Both the position numbers and the translations under genes were made by a program. A DNA stretch of 64,000 nt. Origin: an uncultured Oscillospiraceae bacterium (lineage in GTDB: Bacteria; Bacillota; Clostridia; Oscillospirales; Acutalibacteraceae). The DNA is taken from NCBI GenBank assembly GCA_900546265.1, contig URCA01000005.1, forward strand, positions 1-64,000, read 5' to 3'. Below the pieces are notes generated by a model that was not told where the DNA came from, searched no databases, and was given only the letters and a program-made list of their open reading frames with translations. Below, piece by piece: positions 56,929-64,000 of the stretch; within the stretch, counting starts at the first letter, position 1, and each line of letters begins with the position of its first letter.

Positions 56929-59544
56929 TCAGTATTTCTTGGCTTCGGCGGTCAGCTCATACAGCTTCTGCATGGCCTCGATAGGCGTCAAGGTGTTGAC
57001 ATCCAGGGCCTTGAGCTGCTGAATCAGCTCGTTGTCCGCGCCAGCCAGGAGAGACAGCTGGCCCGAGTCCTCCTCTGGTTCGCGGGCGGGCCGTTTGCGC
57101 TCGGGGGCGTCGCCGGCCTCGGTTTCGCGCAGGATCTCCTTGGCGCGGTTCACCACCCCGTCGGGAACGCCGGCCAGCTTGGCCACCTCGATGCCGTAGC
57201 TGTCATCGGCCGGACCGCGCACGATGCGGCGCAGGAAGGTGATATCGTCCCCCCGCTTTTTCACGGCGATGTTGTAGTTCTTGATGCCGTCCTTTTCGTC
57301 CTCCATTACCGTCAGCTCATGGTAATGGGTGGCGAACAGGGTTTTGGCCCCCAGCTTTTTGCTGTTGGCCACGTATTCCAGCACCGCGCGGGCGATGCTC
57401 ATGCCGTCGAACGTGGAGGTTCCCCGTCCGATTTCGTCGAAAACGATGAGACTATGCGGCGTGGCATTTTTGAGAATGGCAGCCACCTCGCTCATTTCTA
57501 CCATAAAGGTGGACTGGCCGGAGGCCAGATCGTCGGACGCGCCCACCCGGGTGAAAATGCTGTCTACAATGCCGATGGTGGCGCTGTCGGCGGGAACGAA
57601 GCTGCCGATTTGCGCCATGAGGACGATGAGGGCAGTCTGCCGCATATAGGTGGATTTACCAGCCATGTTGGGGCCGGTAATGATGGCCACCCGATTATCC
57701 TTCTCATCCAGCAGGGTATCGTTGGGCACAAAGGGGGCGTCCAGCAGGGACTCCACCACCGGGTGGCGGCCGTTTTTGATGTCGATGCGCCCCTTCATAT
57801 CCACCGTGGGGCGGCAGTAATGACGGCGCATGGCCACCTCGGCAAAGGAGGCCAGCACATCCAACCGGGCCACGGCGGAGGCCGTGTTCTGGATGCGGGG
57901 CAGCTCGCCGGCGACCCGGTTGCGCACATCGGTGAACAGCTGGTATTCCAGCGCGATCGAACGGTCCCGGGCACCCAGCACCCGCGCTTCCAGTTCCTTA
58001 AGCTCTTGGGTGATATAGCGCTCGGCGTTGGCCAGGGTCTGCTTGCGGATATAGGTGTCGGGCACCTCGCCGGAATACGCGCGGGAGACCTCTATGTAGT
58101 AACCGAACACGCGGTTATAGCCGACCTTCAGGTTTTTGATGCCGGTGCGTTCCTTCTCGGCGGCTTCGATGCGGGCGATGATGCCCTTGCCGTCAGACAT
58201 TTCAAAATGCAGCTCGTCGATTTCCGCATTGAAGCCTTCCCGGATCATGCCGCCCTCGCGCACCGAGAAGGGCGGGTCGTCCACGATGGCGCTTTCGATA
58301 AGCTCCCGGACATCCTCCAGGGGATCGATGTTATGCTGAATTTCCTGCAGGAGGGCCGATTTGACGCCCTCCAGGCGGGATTTGACGGGGGTCATACTGG
58401 CGATGGTATGGGACAGGGAGCGCAGCTCGCGGGCGTTGGCGCTGCCGTAGACGATGCGGGTCATGATGCGTTCCAGATCGTAGATATCCGCCAGCATGGT
58501 GCGCACGTCGCCGCGCAGCACCATATCGCCCAGCAGCTCTTCCACGGCGTTATGGCGGCGGATAATCTGGGCGGGATGAATCAGCGGCTGCTCAATCCAA
58601 CTGCGGATAAGGCGCTTGCCCATGGCGGTTTTGGTGCAGTCCAGCACCCCGAGGAGGGAGCCGCGCTTTTCCTTGCTGCGCATGGTTTCCAGCAGTTCCA
58701 GATTGCGGCGGGCGGTCACGTCCAGGCGCATGAACTGTACGTCGGAATAGACATCCAGGTTGGTCAGCCGCTCCAGGCCGGTCATCTGCGTGGCCTGGAG
58801 ATAGGACAGGGCACAGCCCAGGGCCCGCACGGCAGGGTACTGGTTTTCCAGGCCCAAATCCTCCAGGGTATCCTTGCCGAAATGGGCGAGGATGCGGCGC
58901 TGGCTGTCGTCGTAATCGAACTGGCTGTCGTCGGTGACATCGGGAGACAGGCCGAGACGGTCGGTGACGAACTGAGCCACCGCTGGCTGGCCGGCAGCCT
59001 GCTGGTTGAGCAGGATTTCGCTGGGCGCGTACCGGCCCAGCTCATTGGCGACCCGCAGGGGGACGTCCTCCCCCCGCAGGCAGGTCAGATGAATGTCCCC
59101 AGTGGAGCAGTCGCAGAAGCACAGGCCGGCCTGCGCCGCCCCCTCCTCCATATACAGGACGCTCAGATAATTGTTTTTCCCCTCGTCGAGCATGCTGCCC
59201 TCAATGACGGTGCCGGGGGTAATGATGCGCACGACGTCCCGCTTGACCAGCCCTTGGGCCAGGGCGGGATCCTCCATCTGCTCACAGATGGCCACCTTGT
59301 AGCCCTTGGCCACCAGGCGGGCGATATACGACTCACAGCTGTGGAAAGGGACGCCGCACATGGGCGCCCGTTCCTCCTGCCCGCAGTCCCGGCCGGTGAG
59401 AACCAGCTCCAGTTCCTGCGACGCCGTCTTGGCGTCGTCGAAAAACATCTCATAAAAGTCACCCAGGCGAAAGAACAAAATGCAGTTTTCATGCTGCTTC
59501 TTGATCTCCAGGTACTGCTTCATCATGGGCGTCAGTTCCGCCAC
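56929..59544 (-). CDS. mutS: DNA mismatch-repair protein MutS
   Basis: An 871-residue mismatch sensor: N-terminal domain with the mismatch-probing GDFYE motif (Phe30, Glu32), connector, lever, clamp, and C-terminal ATPase with GPNMAGKSTYMRQ, DEIGRGTSTFDG and FATHYHEL. The start is the GTG at 59544, giving MAELTPMMKQY, with AGGAAG at proper distance; the GTG three codons earlier overlaps it. A long open frame on the opposite strand is a composition artefact. Confidence 0.96.
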   Translation of the reverse strand: MAELTPMMKQYLEIKKQHENCILFFRLGDFYEMFFDDAKTASQELELVLTGRDCGQEERAPMCGVPFHSCESYIARLVAKGYKVAICEQMEDPALAQGLVKRDVVRIITPGTVIEGSMLDEGKNNYLSVLYMEEGAAQAGLCFCDCSTGDIHLTCLRGEDVPLRVANELGRYAPSEILLNQQAAGQPAVAQFVTDRLGLSPDVTDDSQFDYDDSQRRILAHFGKDTLEDLGLENQYPAVRALGCALSYLQATQMTGLERLTNLDVYSDVQFMRLDVTARRNLELLETMRSKEKRGSLLGVLDCTKTAMGKRLIRSWIEQPLIHPAQIIRRHNAVEELLGDMVLRGDVRTMLADIYDLERIMTRIVYGSANARELRSLSHTIASMTPVKSRLEGVKSALLQEIQHNIDPLEDVRELIESAIVDDPPFSVREGGMIREGFNAEIDELHFEMSDGKGIIARIEAAEKERTGIKNLKVGYNRVFGYYIEVSRAYSGEVPDTYIRKQTLANAERYITQELKELEARVLGARDRSIALEYQLFTDVRNRVAGELPRIQNTASAVARLDVLASFAEVAMRRHYCRPTVDMKGRIDIKNGRHPVVESLLDAPFVPNDTLLDEKDNRVAIITGPNMAGKSTYMRQTALIVLMAQIGSFVPADSATIGIVDSIFTRVGASDDLASGQSTFMVEMSEVAAILKNATPHSLIVFDEIGRGTSTFDGMSIARAVLEYVANSKKLGAKTLFATHYHELTVMEDEKDGIKNYNIAVKKRGDDITFLRRIVRGPADDSYGIEVAKLAGVPDGVVNRAKEILRETEAGDAPERKRPAREPEEDSGQLSLLAGADNELIQQLKALDVNTLTPIEAMQKLYELTAEAKKY

Positions 59545-59587
59545 GCGCGCCACTTCCTTTCGCTTTTGTTCCGGCCGAAAGCGCCGC

Positions 59588-59992
59588 TCAGTGGCAGCCG
59601 CTGCAGCCCGCGCAGTTGCCGCCGCAGCCGCCGGTCTGCACCTCGTCGGGATCCTGGCCCTGAGCGGCCATGGTGATGATGGTGCCGATGTCGTTGACGA
59701 GCTTGTCCAGCTCGGTTTTCGCCTCGTTATAGGCGGCCATATGCTCGTTGGCCATGATGAGGGCGTAAAGCTCCCGGATTTCGCCGTCCAGGGTCTTCAG
59801 TTTGGCCTCGTCCTTGTCCTCCTTGCTGGTTTCGTTGCCCACGGCGATCCGCTTGAGATTGAATTCCCCGATGAGGCTTTGCAGCTCTTCGTCCTCGTCG
59901 GCGGCGGCCTGGGCCATTTGGGTGCGGATAAACCGCTCGTCCTGCTGCAGGGTGCGGGCCAGTTCGCGGGCCAGTTCCAACATATCTTCCAT
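59588..59992 (-). CDS. YlbF/YmcA-family protein with cysteine-rich tail
   Basis: A 134-residue helical protein (MEDMLELARELARTLQQDER) related to YlbF and YmcA, which with YaaT form the Y-complex that directs RNase Y in Bacillus and carries iron-sulfur clusters. The C-terminus is Gly/Cys-rich (GGCGGNCAGCSGCH), with four cysteines fit to bind a cluster. miaB (ymcB) and mutS flank it in the same order as ymcB-ymcA-cotE-mutS in Bacillus, without cotE. ATG 59992 has GGAGG 9 nt upstream. Confidence 0.88.
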   Translation of the reverse strand: MEDMLELARELARTLQQDERFIRTQMAQAAADEDEELQSLIGEFNLKRIAVGNETSKEDKDEAKLKTLDGEIRELYALIMANEHMAAYNEAKTELDKLVNDIGTIITMAAQGQDPDEVQTGGCGGNCAGCSGCH

Positions 59993-60008
59993 GTTAAACA
60001 TCCTCCGT

Positions 60009-61433
60009 TTATTTCGTTTTATGTGTGTCGACGATTCTGCCATAGAGAATCCAGCTTTTCGCCTCGGTGATTTCCACCTGGGCATAGCTTCCCACCGGGG
60101 CGGCGCCTTCATCCACCCGGATGAGAATATTTTCCGGCAGGCGCGCTTCCAGGTAGCCGTCGCAGGCGTTCTCGATCAGGGCACGGCGCACGGAGCCCAC
60201 CATGCCGGCCAGCCGTTCGGCGGCCAGCGATTCCTGCAGGGCCGTCATCTCCTGGAACCAGGCGGATTTTTCCTCAGCCGGGATGGGATCGGGCATCGAG
60301 GCGGCGGGGGTGCCCACGCGGGGCGAGAAAATGAAGGTGAACAGGGAAACGAAGCCCACCTCACGGATCAGGGACAGGGTTTGCTCAAAATCCTCCCGCG
60401 TCTCCCCGGGAAAGCCGACGATGACATCGCTGGTGAACGCGATGCCGGGAACCGTCCGGCGCGCGCAGGCGATAAGCTCCAGGTACTGCTCCCGGGTATA
60501 CCCCCGGTTCATCGCCTTGAGGATCCGGTTGCTTCCCGATTGGAAGGGCAGATGAAAATGCCGGGAAACCTTCTCACACGAGGCGATGGCTTCAAACAAC
60601 GCGGGGGTGGCGTCCTTGGGGTGAGAGGTCATGAAGCGGATAAGAAAATCCCCCTCGATGGCGTTGAGCCGCCGAAGCAGTTCGGGAAAATCCACCCCGT
60701 GGGCCTCCCCTTTGCCGTAGGAATTGACATTCTGTCCGAGCAGGGTGATATCCGTATACCCTTCCGCCACGAGCTGCCGCGCCTCCTCGAGGATACAGGC
60801 AGGAGCCCGGCTGCGCTCCCGGCCGCGGACATAGGGCACGACGCAATAGGTACAAAAGTTGTTGCAGCCGTACATAATCGGCAGGAAGGCCTTGAAGCTC
60901 CCATCCCGCCGCACGGAAAGCCCCTCGGCAATGACGCCGTCCGCGTCGGGGATGGACTGCACCTGCCGGCGGCTTCCCAGGGCCTGGAACAGCAATTCGG
61001 GCAGGGTATGGATGACGTGGGTGCCGAAGACGAGGCCCACGAAGGGATAGCTTTCCCTGAGTTTTTTCGCGACGTGCTCCTGCTGCGCCATGCAGCCGCA
61101 CACGCCGATGAGCACATCCGGGCGGCGGCGTTTGAGCGCCTTGAGGGCGCCGATGTTGCCGAAAACCCGATCCTCGGCATGCTCCCGGACGGCGCAGGTG
61201 TTGAACAGGATGAAATCCGCGTCGTCGGGCTGCTCGGTGAAGCCGAAGCCCATATCCGCCAGCATGCCCTTGATGTGTTCGGAATCGGAGACATTCTGCT
61301 GGCAGCCGAAGGTGCGCACGCAGGCCAGGGGCGAACGGTGGGACAGGCGGCGTTCGTAATGCTCCCGCACCCTGTCCATATAGCCGCGCTGAACGGCCAG
61401 TTCTTCCGGTGTGACTTGTCTGGTATTGGTCAT
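60009..61433 (-). CDS. miaB: tRNA-2-methylthio-N6-dimethylallyladenosine synthase
   Basis: MiaB adds a methylthio group to i6A37 made by MiaA. Of its 474 residues, the N-terminal domain holds the three auxiliary-cluster Cys (FGCQQN, NTCAVREHAEDR, GCMAQQE). The radical-SAM motif is CNNFCTYC and a C-terminal TRAM domain follows. All cluster ligands are present. It heads the long minus-strand run, divergent from murC with about 290 nt between them. Confidence 0.96.
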   Translation of the reverse strand: MTNTRQVTPEELAVQRGYMDRVREHYERRLSHRSPLACVRTFGCQQNVSDSEHIKGMLADMGFGFTEQPDDADFILFNTCAVREHAEDRVFGNIGALKALKRRRPDVLIGVCGCMAQQEHVAKKLRESYPFVGLVFGTHVIHTLPELLFQALGSRRQVQSIPDADGVIAEGLSVRRDGSFKAFLPIMYGCNNFCTYCVVPYVRGRERSRAPACILEEARQLVAEGYTDITLLGQNVNSYGKGEAHGVDFPELLRRLNAIEGDFLIRFMTSHPKDATPALFEAIASCEKVSRHFHLPFQSGSNRILKAMNRGYTREQYLELIACARRTVPGIAFTSDVIVGFPGETREDFEQTLSLIREVGFVSLFTFIFSPRVGTPAASMPDPIPAEEKSAWFQEMTALQESLAAERLAGMVGSVRRALIENACDGYLEARLPENILIRVDEGAAPVGSYAQVEITEAKSWILYGRIVDTHKTK

Positions 61434-61609
61434 AAGCAGGCGATTTCCTCTCTCGATGTTCGCAGAAACGCGACGGTACGGCGGGCCCTATATCCTTGTA
61501 TTATATCAAAATAAGCGGCCCATTTCAATGGATAATTCCGAATTCCGGGCGGGCGGGCCGCGAAAGATGGATTAAACCCACATTTTTCCGGATAAAATAA
61601 GAAAAGGTG

Positions 61610-61638
61610 TTCCTTTTTTCTGCGGATGGCAATATAAT
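61610..61638 (+). promoter_or_regulatory. Probable murC promoter
   Basis: A perfect TATAAT (61633-61638) with a 17-nt spacer to a weak TTCCTT (61610-61615), about 85 nt ahead of murC. Confidence 0.5.
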
Positions 61639-61722
61639 AGGAAACGGAACATCCGGCGGCGCGTCCGCCGGAAAACGGCGCCGGGGGAGTTCCCGGCCCA
61701 AGGGAAGGGTTTGAAAGCACGT

Positions 61723-63111
61723 ATGGACAACCGTCAACCGCAGGATATCCTGCACACGGTGAAGCGCATTCATTTCGTCGGCATCGGAGGTTCCGGGATG
61801 AGCCCGCTGGCGGAAATTCTTCACACCTGGGGCTACCAGCTATCCGGGTCGGACAACAACGAGTCGGACAACGTGAACCGGATGCGCTCTTTGGGCATTC
61901 CGGTGACCATGGGCCATGCAGCCGCGAACATTGACGGCGCGGAGCTGGTGGTCTATACAGCGGCCGTCAACGCCCAGAACCCGGAGTTGGTCGCCGCCCG
62001 GGAAAAGGGGATCCCCCTGCTGGAACGGGCCAAGCTGCTGGGCCTGATTTCCCGCCGATACGGCAACACGGTGGCAGTGGCGGGCACCCACGGCAAAACC
62101 ACCACCACCTCCATGATTTCGCAGATTCTTTTGCAAGCGGGACTGGATCCCTCCTTGTTCATCGGCGGCCGGCTGCCCCTCATCAACGCCAACGGCCGGG
62201 CGGGGGCCACCGACACCATGATCTGCGAAGCCTGCGAATTCCAGGATCATTACCTGGAGATGATCCCGGCGGTGGCGGTCATCCTCAACATCGACGCGGA
62301 TCATCTCGACTATTTCGGCACGCTGGACAACGTCATCGCCTCCTTCCGGAAGTTCGCCGCGCGCACCACCGGCACCCTCATCGTCAACATGGAGGATGAA
62401 AACGCGCCGCTGGCTGTCCGTGGGCTGAGCGGGCCGCGGGTCATCACCTACGGCCTTCAAGGGGACTGGGACTGGACGGCGAAAAACGTCGGGGTGACCG
62501 ACGGCTCCTATGGAACCTACGACCTGTACCACGAGGGCGGCTTCATCGCCCATGTCCGCCTGGGGGTGCCCGGCGCACACAACGTCTCCAACTCCCTGGC
62601 GGCGGCCGCCGCGGCCACCTTATGCGGGGCCAGCCCGGCGCAGATTGTGGAGGGGCTGGAGAGCTTCCACGGGGCCGGACGGCGGTTCGAATTTCTGGGC
62701 ACGGAGGCGGGCGTGACCATCGCAGACGACTACGCCCATCATCCCACCGAAATCAGCGCGACCCTCAACGCGGCCAAGGGCATGGGGTACCAGCAGGTTT
62801 GGGCCATTTTCCAGCCCTTCACCTATTCCCGCACCGCCCGGCATCTGGACGGGTTCGTCTCCTCCCTGTCCATCGCGGATAAGGTGATCGTCAGCGACAT
62901 CATGGGCTCCCGGGAAGAAAACACCTATCATGTGTCCTCCCAGCAGATCACCGATCGCATACCGGGGGCGCTGTATCTGCCCACCTTCCAGGAAATCAGC
63001 GACTATGTGACGGCTCATGCGGACGAGGGGGATCTGGTGCTGACCATGGGCGGCGGCGACGTATACAAATGCGCCCGGATGATCGCGGAACAGCTGAAAG
63101 CAAAAAAATAA
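61723..63111 (+). CDS. murC: UDP-N-acetylmuramate:L-alanine ligase
   Basis: MurC adds the first amino acid of the peptidoglycan stem. The 462-residue ligase has HFVGIGGSGMSPLAEIL, the ATP loop GTHGKTTTTSM, the ILNIDADHLDYF metal/substrate motif and the C-terminal DYAHHPTEI. ATG 61723 is used; a TTG four codons upstream, closer to AAGGGAAGGG, is a real alternative. It is followed by a hairpin region and not by other mur genes. Confidence 0.94.
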   Translation: MDNRQPQDILHTVKRIHFVGIGGSGMSPLAEILHTWGYQLSGSDNNESDNVNRMRSLGIPVTMGHAAANIDGAELVVYTAAVNAQNPELVAAREKGIPLLERAKLLGLISRRYGNTVAVAGTHGKTTTTSMISQILLQAGLDPSLFIGGRLPLINANGRAGATDTMICEACEFQDHYLEMIPAVAVILNIDADHLDYFGTLDNVIASFRKFAARTTGTLIVNMEDENAPLAVRGLSGPRVITYGLQGDWDWTAKNVGVTDGSYGTYDLYHEGGFIAHVRLGVPGAHNVSNSLAAAAAATLCGASPAQIVEGLESFHGAGRRFEFLGTEAGVTIADDYAHHPTEISATLNAAKGMGYQQVWAIFQPFTYSRTARHLDGFVSSLSIADKVIVSDIMGSREENTYHVSSQQITDRIPGALYLPTFQEISDYVTAHADEGDLVLTMGGGDVYKCARMIAEQLKAKK

Positions 63112-63143
63112 GACAGGATGCGCCACCCCTTGAAAAGACCGCG

Positions 63144-63168
63144 TGCGGGCCATGACATGTGGCCCGCA
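63144..63168 (+). terminator. Hairpin after murC
   Basis: tgcgggcca (63144-63152) pairs with tggcccgca (63160-63168), followed by tttcgtgttt; a plausible murC terminator. Confidence 0.6.
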
Positions 63169-63180
63169 TTTCGTGTTTGC

Positions 63181-63341
63181 GCCGGCCGGTGACTTTATCA
63201 CGGAAGGCCGGCGGACGGCGTGGTAGAATAACCTCACGGCGTTCTCCAAAGCCTTGCAGCGCAAGCCTTTGGACGCCTGAGAGAACATTGAACCACTCCG
63301 AAACGGTCGAAGCCGTTTCGGACTAAGGAGGGCGTCGCTCC
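63181..63341 (+). other. Structured intergenic segment before the rhodanese gene
   Basis: Several stable hairpins in a row: 63181-63212 (gccggcc/ggccggc with inner gtga/tcac), 63238-63277 (ggcg, ccaaag and cttgc all pair with gcaag, ctttgg and cgcc), 63297-63322 (tccgaaacgg/ccgtttcgga, 10 bp), and a small ggag/ctcc at 63327-63341. Two extended -10 sites flank it: TGGTAGAAT near 63221, which would put the last three hairpins in a 5' leader, and TGGTATAGT near 63352, which would not. It could be a structured leader, a dispersed palindromic repeat or unrelated stems; no known riboswitch is recognised. Confidence 0.4.
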
Positions 63342-63392
63342 GCGCCGCCTTGTGGTATAGTGTGGACAGAAACCCGACAAGGAGGTCAAACG

Positions 63393-63737
63393 ATGGCGAT
63401 ACATCTTTTCAAAAAATCACGAGCCAGTACACCGAATATCAATGAATGGGTGCGAACCTACCGACAGGATCCGCAGGCCGTTCTCTTGGACGTGCGCACC
63501 GACGAGGAATACGGCGAGGGCCATATTCCGGGAAGCGTCCATCTGGAACTGGGCCGGGAAAGCGAGCTGCCGCGTATCGCGCCCGATCCCCGCACACCGC
63601 TGTACGTATACTGCCGCAGCGGGAGCCGGAGCGAAAGCGCCTGCAGGGTGTTCCGCGGAATGGGGTATCCCCATGTGGTGAATATCGGCGGCATTCTAGC
63701 CTGGGAGGGCGACATCGAGAAAGGAGCGCGGGTATGA
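63393..63737 (+). CDS. Rhodanese-domain protein
   Basis: A 114-residue single rhodanese domain: DVRTDEEYGEGHIPGSVHLE and the active-site loop YCRSGSRS with the catalytic Cys, whose loop length fits sulfurtransferases. It moves sulfane sulfur to acceptors. ATG 63393 has AAGGAGG upstream. Its stop overlaps the next start (ATGA), so it is coupled to a CoA-disulfide-reductase-like flavoprotein, a common pair in persulfide handling. Confidence 0.9.
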   Translation: MAIHLFKKSRASTPNINEWVRTYRQDPQAVLLDVRTDEEYGEGHIPGSVHLELGRESELPRIAPDPRTPLYVYCRSGSRSESACRVFRGMGYPHVVNIGGILAWEGDIEKGARV

Positions 63738-64000
63738 AGGTTGTGATTATCGGCGGAGTGGCGGGAGGCGCCACGGCGGCGGCCCGGCTTCGCCGGCTGG
63801 ACGAGCAGGCGGAAATTGTCATGCTGGAGCGTAGCGGATACGTCTCTTACGCCAACTGCGGGCTCCCCTACTATGTGGGAGGCGTGATCACCGACCAGGA
63901 GGAGCTGACTCTGCAGACGCCCGAGAGCTTCCGGCGAAGGTTTGCCGTGGACGTGCGGGTGCGCCACGAGGCGACGGCTATCGATCCGACGCGGAAAACC
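63734..64000 (+). CDS. CoA-disulfide reductase/NADH oxidase-like flavoprotein, N-terminal part
   Basis: Only 89 residues are in the window. It begins MKVVIIGGVAGGATAAARLR (the FAD Rossmann loop), and SYANCGLPYYVGG holds the redox Cys of the CoA-disulfide reductase/NADH oxidase branch, not the CxxxxC of dithiol reductases. AAGGAG is upstream and the start overlaps the rhodanese stop. Family members reduce CoA disulfides, persulfides or oxygen; which applies cannot be said from this part. Confidence 0.85.
   Translation, partial: MKVVIIGGVAGGATAAARLRRLDEQAEIVMLERSGYVSYANCGLPYYVGGVITDQEELTLQTPESFRRRFAVDVRVRHEATAIDPTRKT

Noticed and set aside
56779..59676. Open frame of 965 codons antisense to mutS and the mutL start
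   Set aside because: High GC and strong codon bias of mutS keep the opposite frame open. The translation is His/Gly/Gln-rich with no domain and no ribosome site, whereas mutS is complete.
1..64000. CRISPR arrays, tRNA, rRNA or tmRNA genes
   Set aside because: I saw no regular repeat-spacer pattern, CCA-ended cloverleaf or rRNA signature in either strand by reading; a covariance-model scan would settle it.

Overview
The window is chromosomal DNA from a Gram-positive, low-oxygen, probably spore-forming Clostridia, most likely of the Oscillospiraceae/Ruminococcaceae type. The evidence is a SCIFF ranthipeptide with its radical-SAM maturase, the ctsR-mcsA-mcsB-clpC stress operon, the sepF-ylmH-divIVA division run, an AbrB/SpoVT-type regulator and a SpoIIM-like protein. 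There are also AGGAGG ribosome sites, many sigma-A promoters with 17-nt spacers, and frequent hairpin-plus-T terminators. The assignment rests on gene content only; there is no rRNA in the window.

Layout. 1-230: end of an IS200/IS605 element, with the tnpA start on the minus strand and its ribosome site inside a perfect inverted repeat. 252-9309: a DUF368 lipid-carrier transporter, a GH18 lipoprotein, the queuosine genes gluQ-tgt, yajC, the SCIFF locus (TIGR04086-like membrane protein, scfA, scfB), a SpoIIM-like protein and a DUF624 protein. 9413-14970: a visibly AT-richer redox island (flavodoxins, cupin, CMD protein, FMN reductase, aldo/keto reductase, hydrolase) read from one side of a divergent LysR gene, with a 23-bp palindrome between them. 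15039-19775: AbrB-like regulator, feoAB, an E2-acyltransferase-like protein without the catalytic His, a PH-domain protein and a 43-residue Cys-rich membrane peptide. 20100-24630: ctsR-mcsA-mcsB-clpC with a CtsR box on its promoter. 24651-30051: a leader-peptide attenuator, then an ABC half-transporter, a DUF1854 protein and a second ABC half-transporter. 30051-33768: a coiled-coil membrane protein, galU and two zinc-ribbon membrane paralogues. 34080-39600: murD, two M42 peptidases, a GNAT protein and a methionine-gamma-lyase-like enzyme. 39604-42126: GNAT, pyridoxamine kinase, tyrosine recombinase. 42192-46538: pyrC-pyrF-pyrK-pyrD-ruvX. 46844-48175: gdhA. 48313-61433: a roughly 13-kb minus-strand run miaB-ylbF-mutS-mutL-miaA-hlyD-like-ylmE-sepF-ylmH-divIVA-lspA-rluD. 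61723-64000: murC, a rhodanese and a CoA-disulfide-reductase-like flavoprotein cut by the window edge.

The most unusual unit is 24651-29994. A strong promoter is followed by a 21-codon leader ORF, a hairpin starting three bases after its stop codon, and a full intrinsic terminator. Behind the terminator lies a heterodimeric ABC exporter whose two halves each carry an N-terminal cytosolic (PH-like) domain and a CxxC/CxxC zinc ribbon, with a DUF1854 protein between them. The layout resembles ribosome-mediated attenuation of the bmrB-bmrCD kind, but with a different transporter architecture. Other points of interest are the SD-sequestering repeat in the IS element, the His-to-Glu E2-like protein, the structured segment before the rhodanese gene, and the candidate operators between divergent genes.
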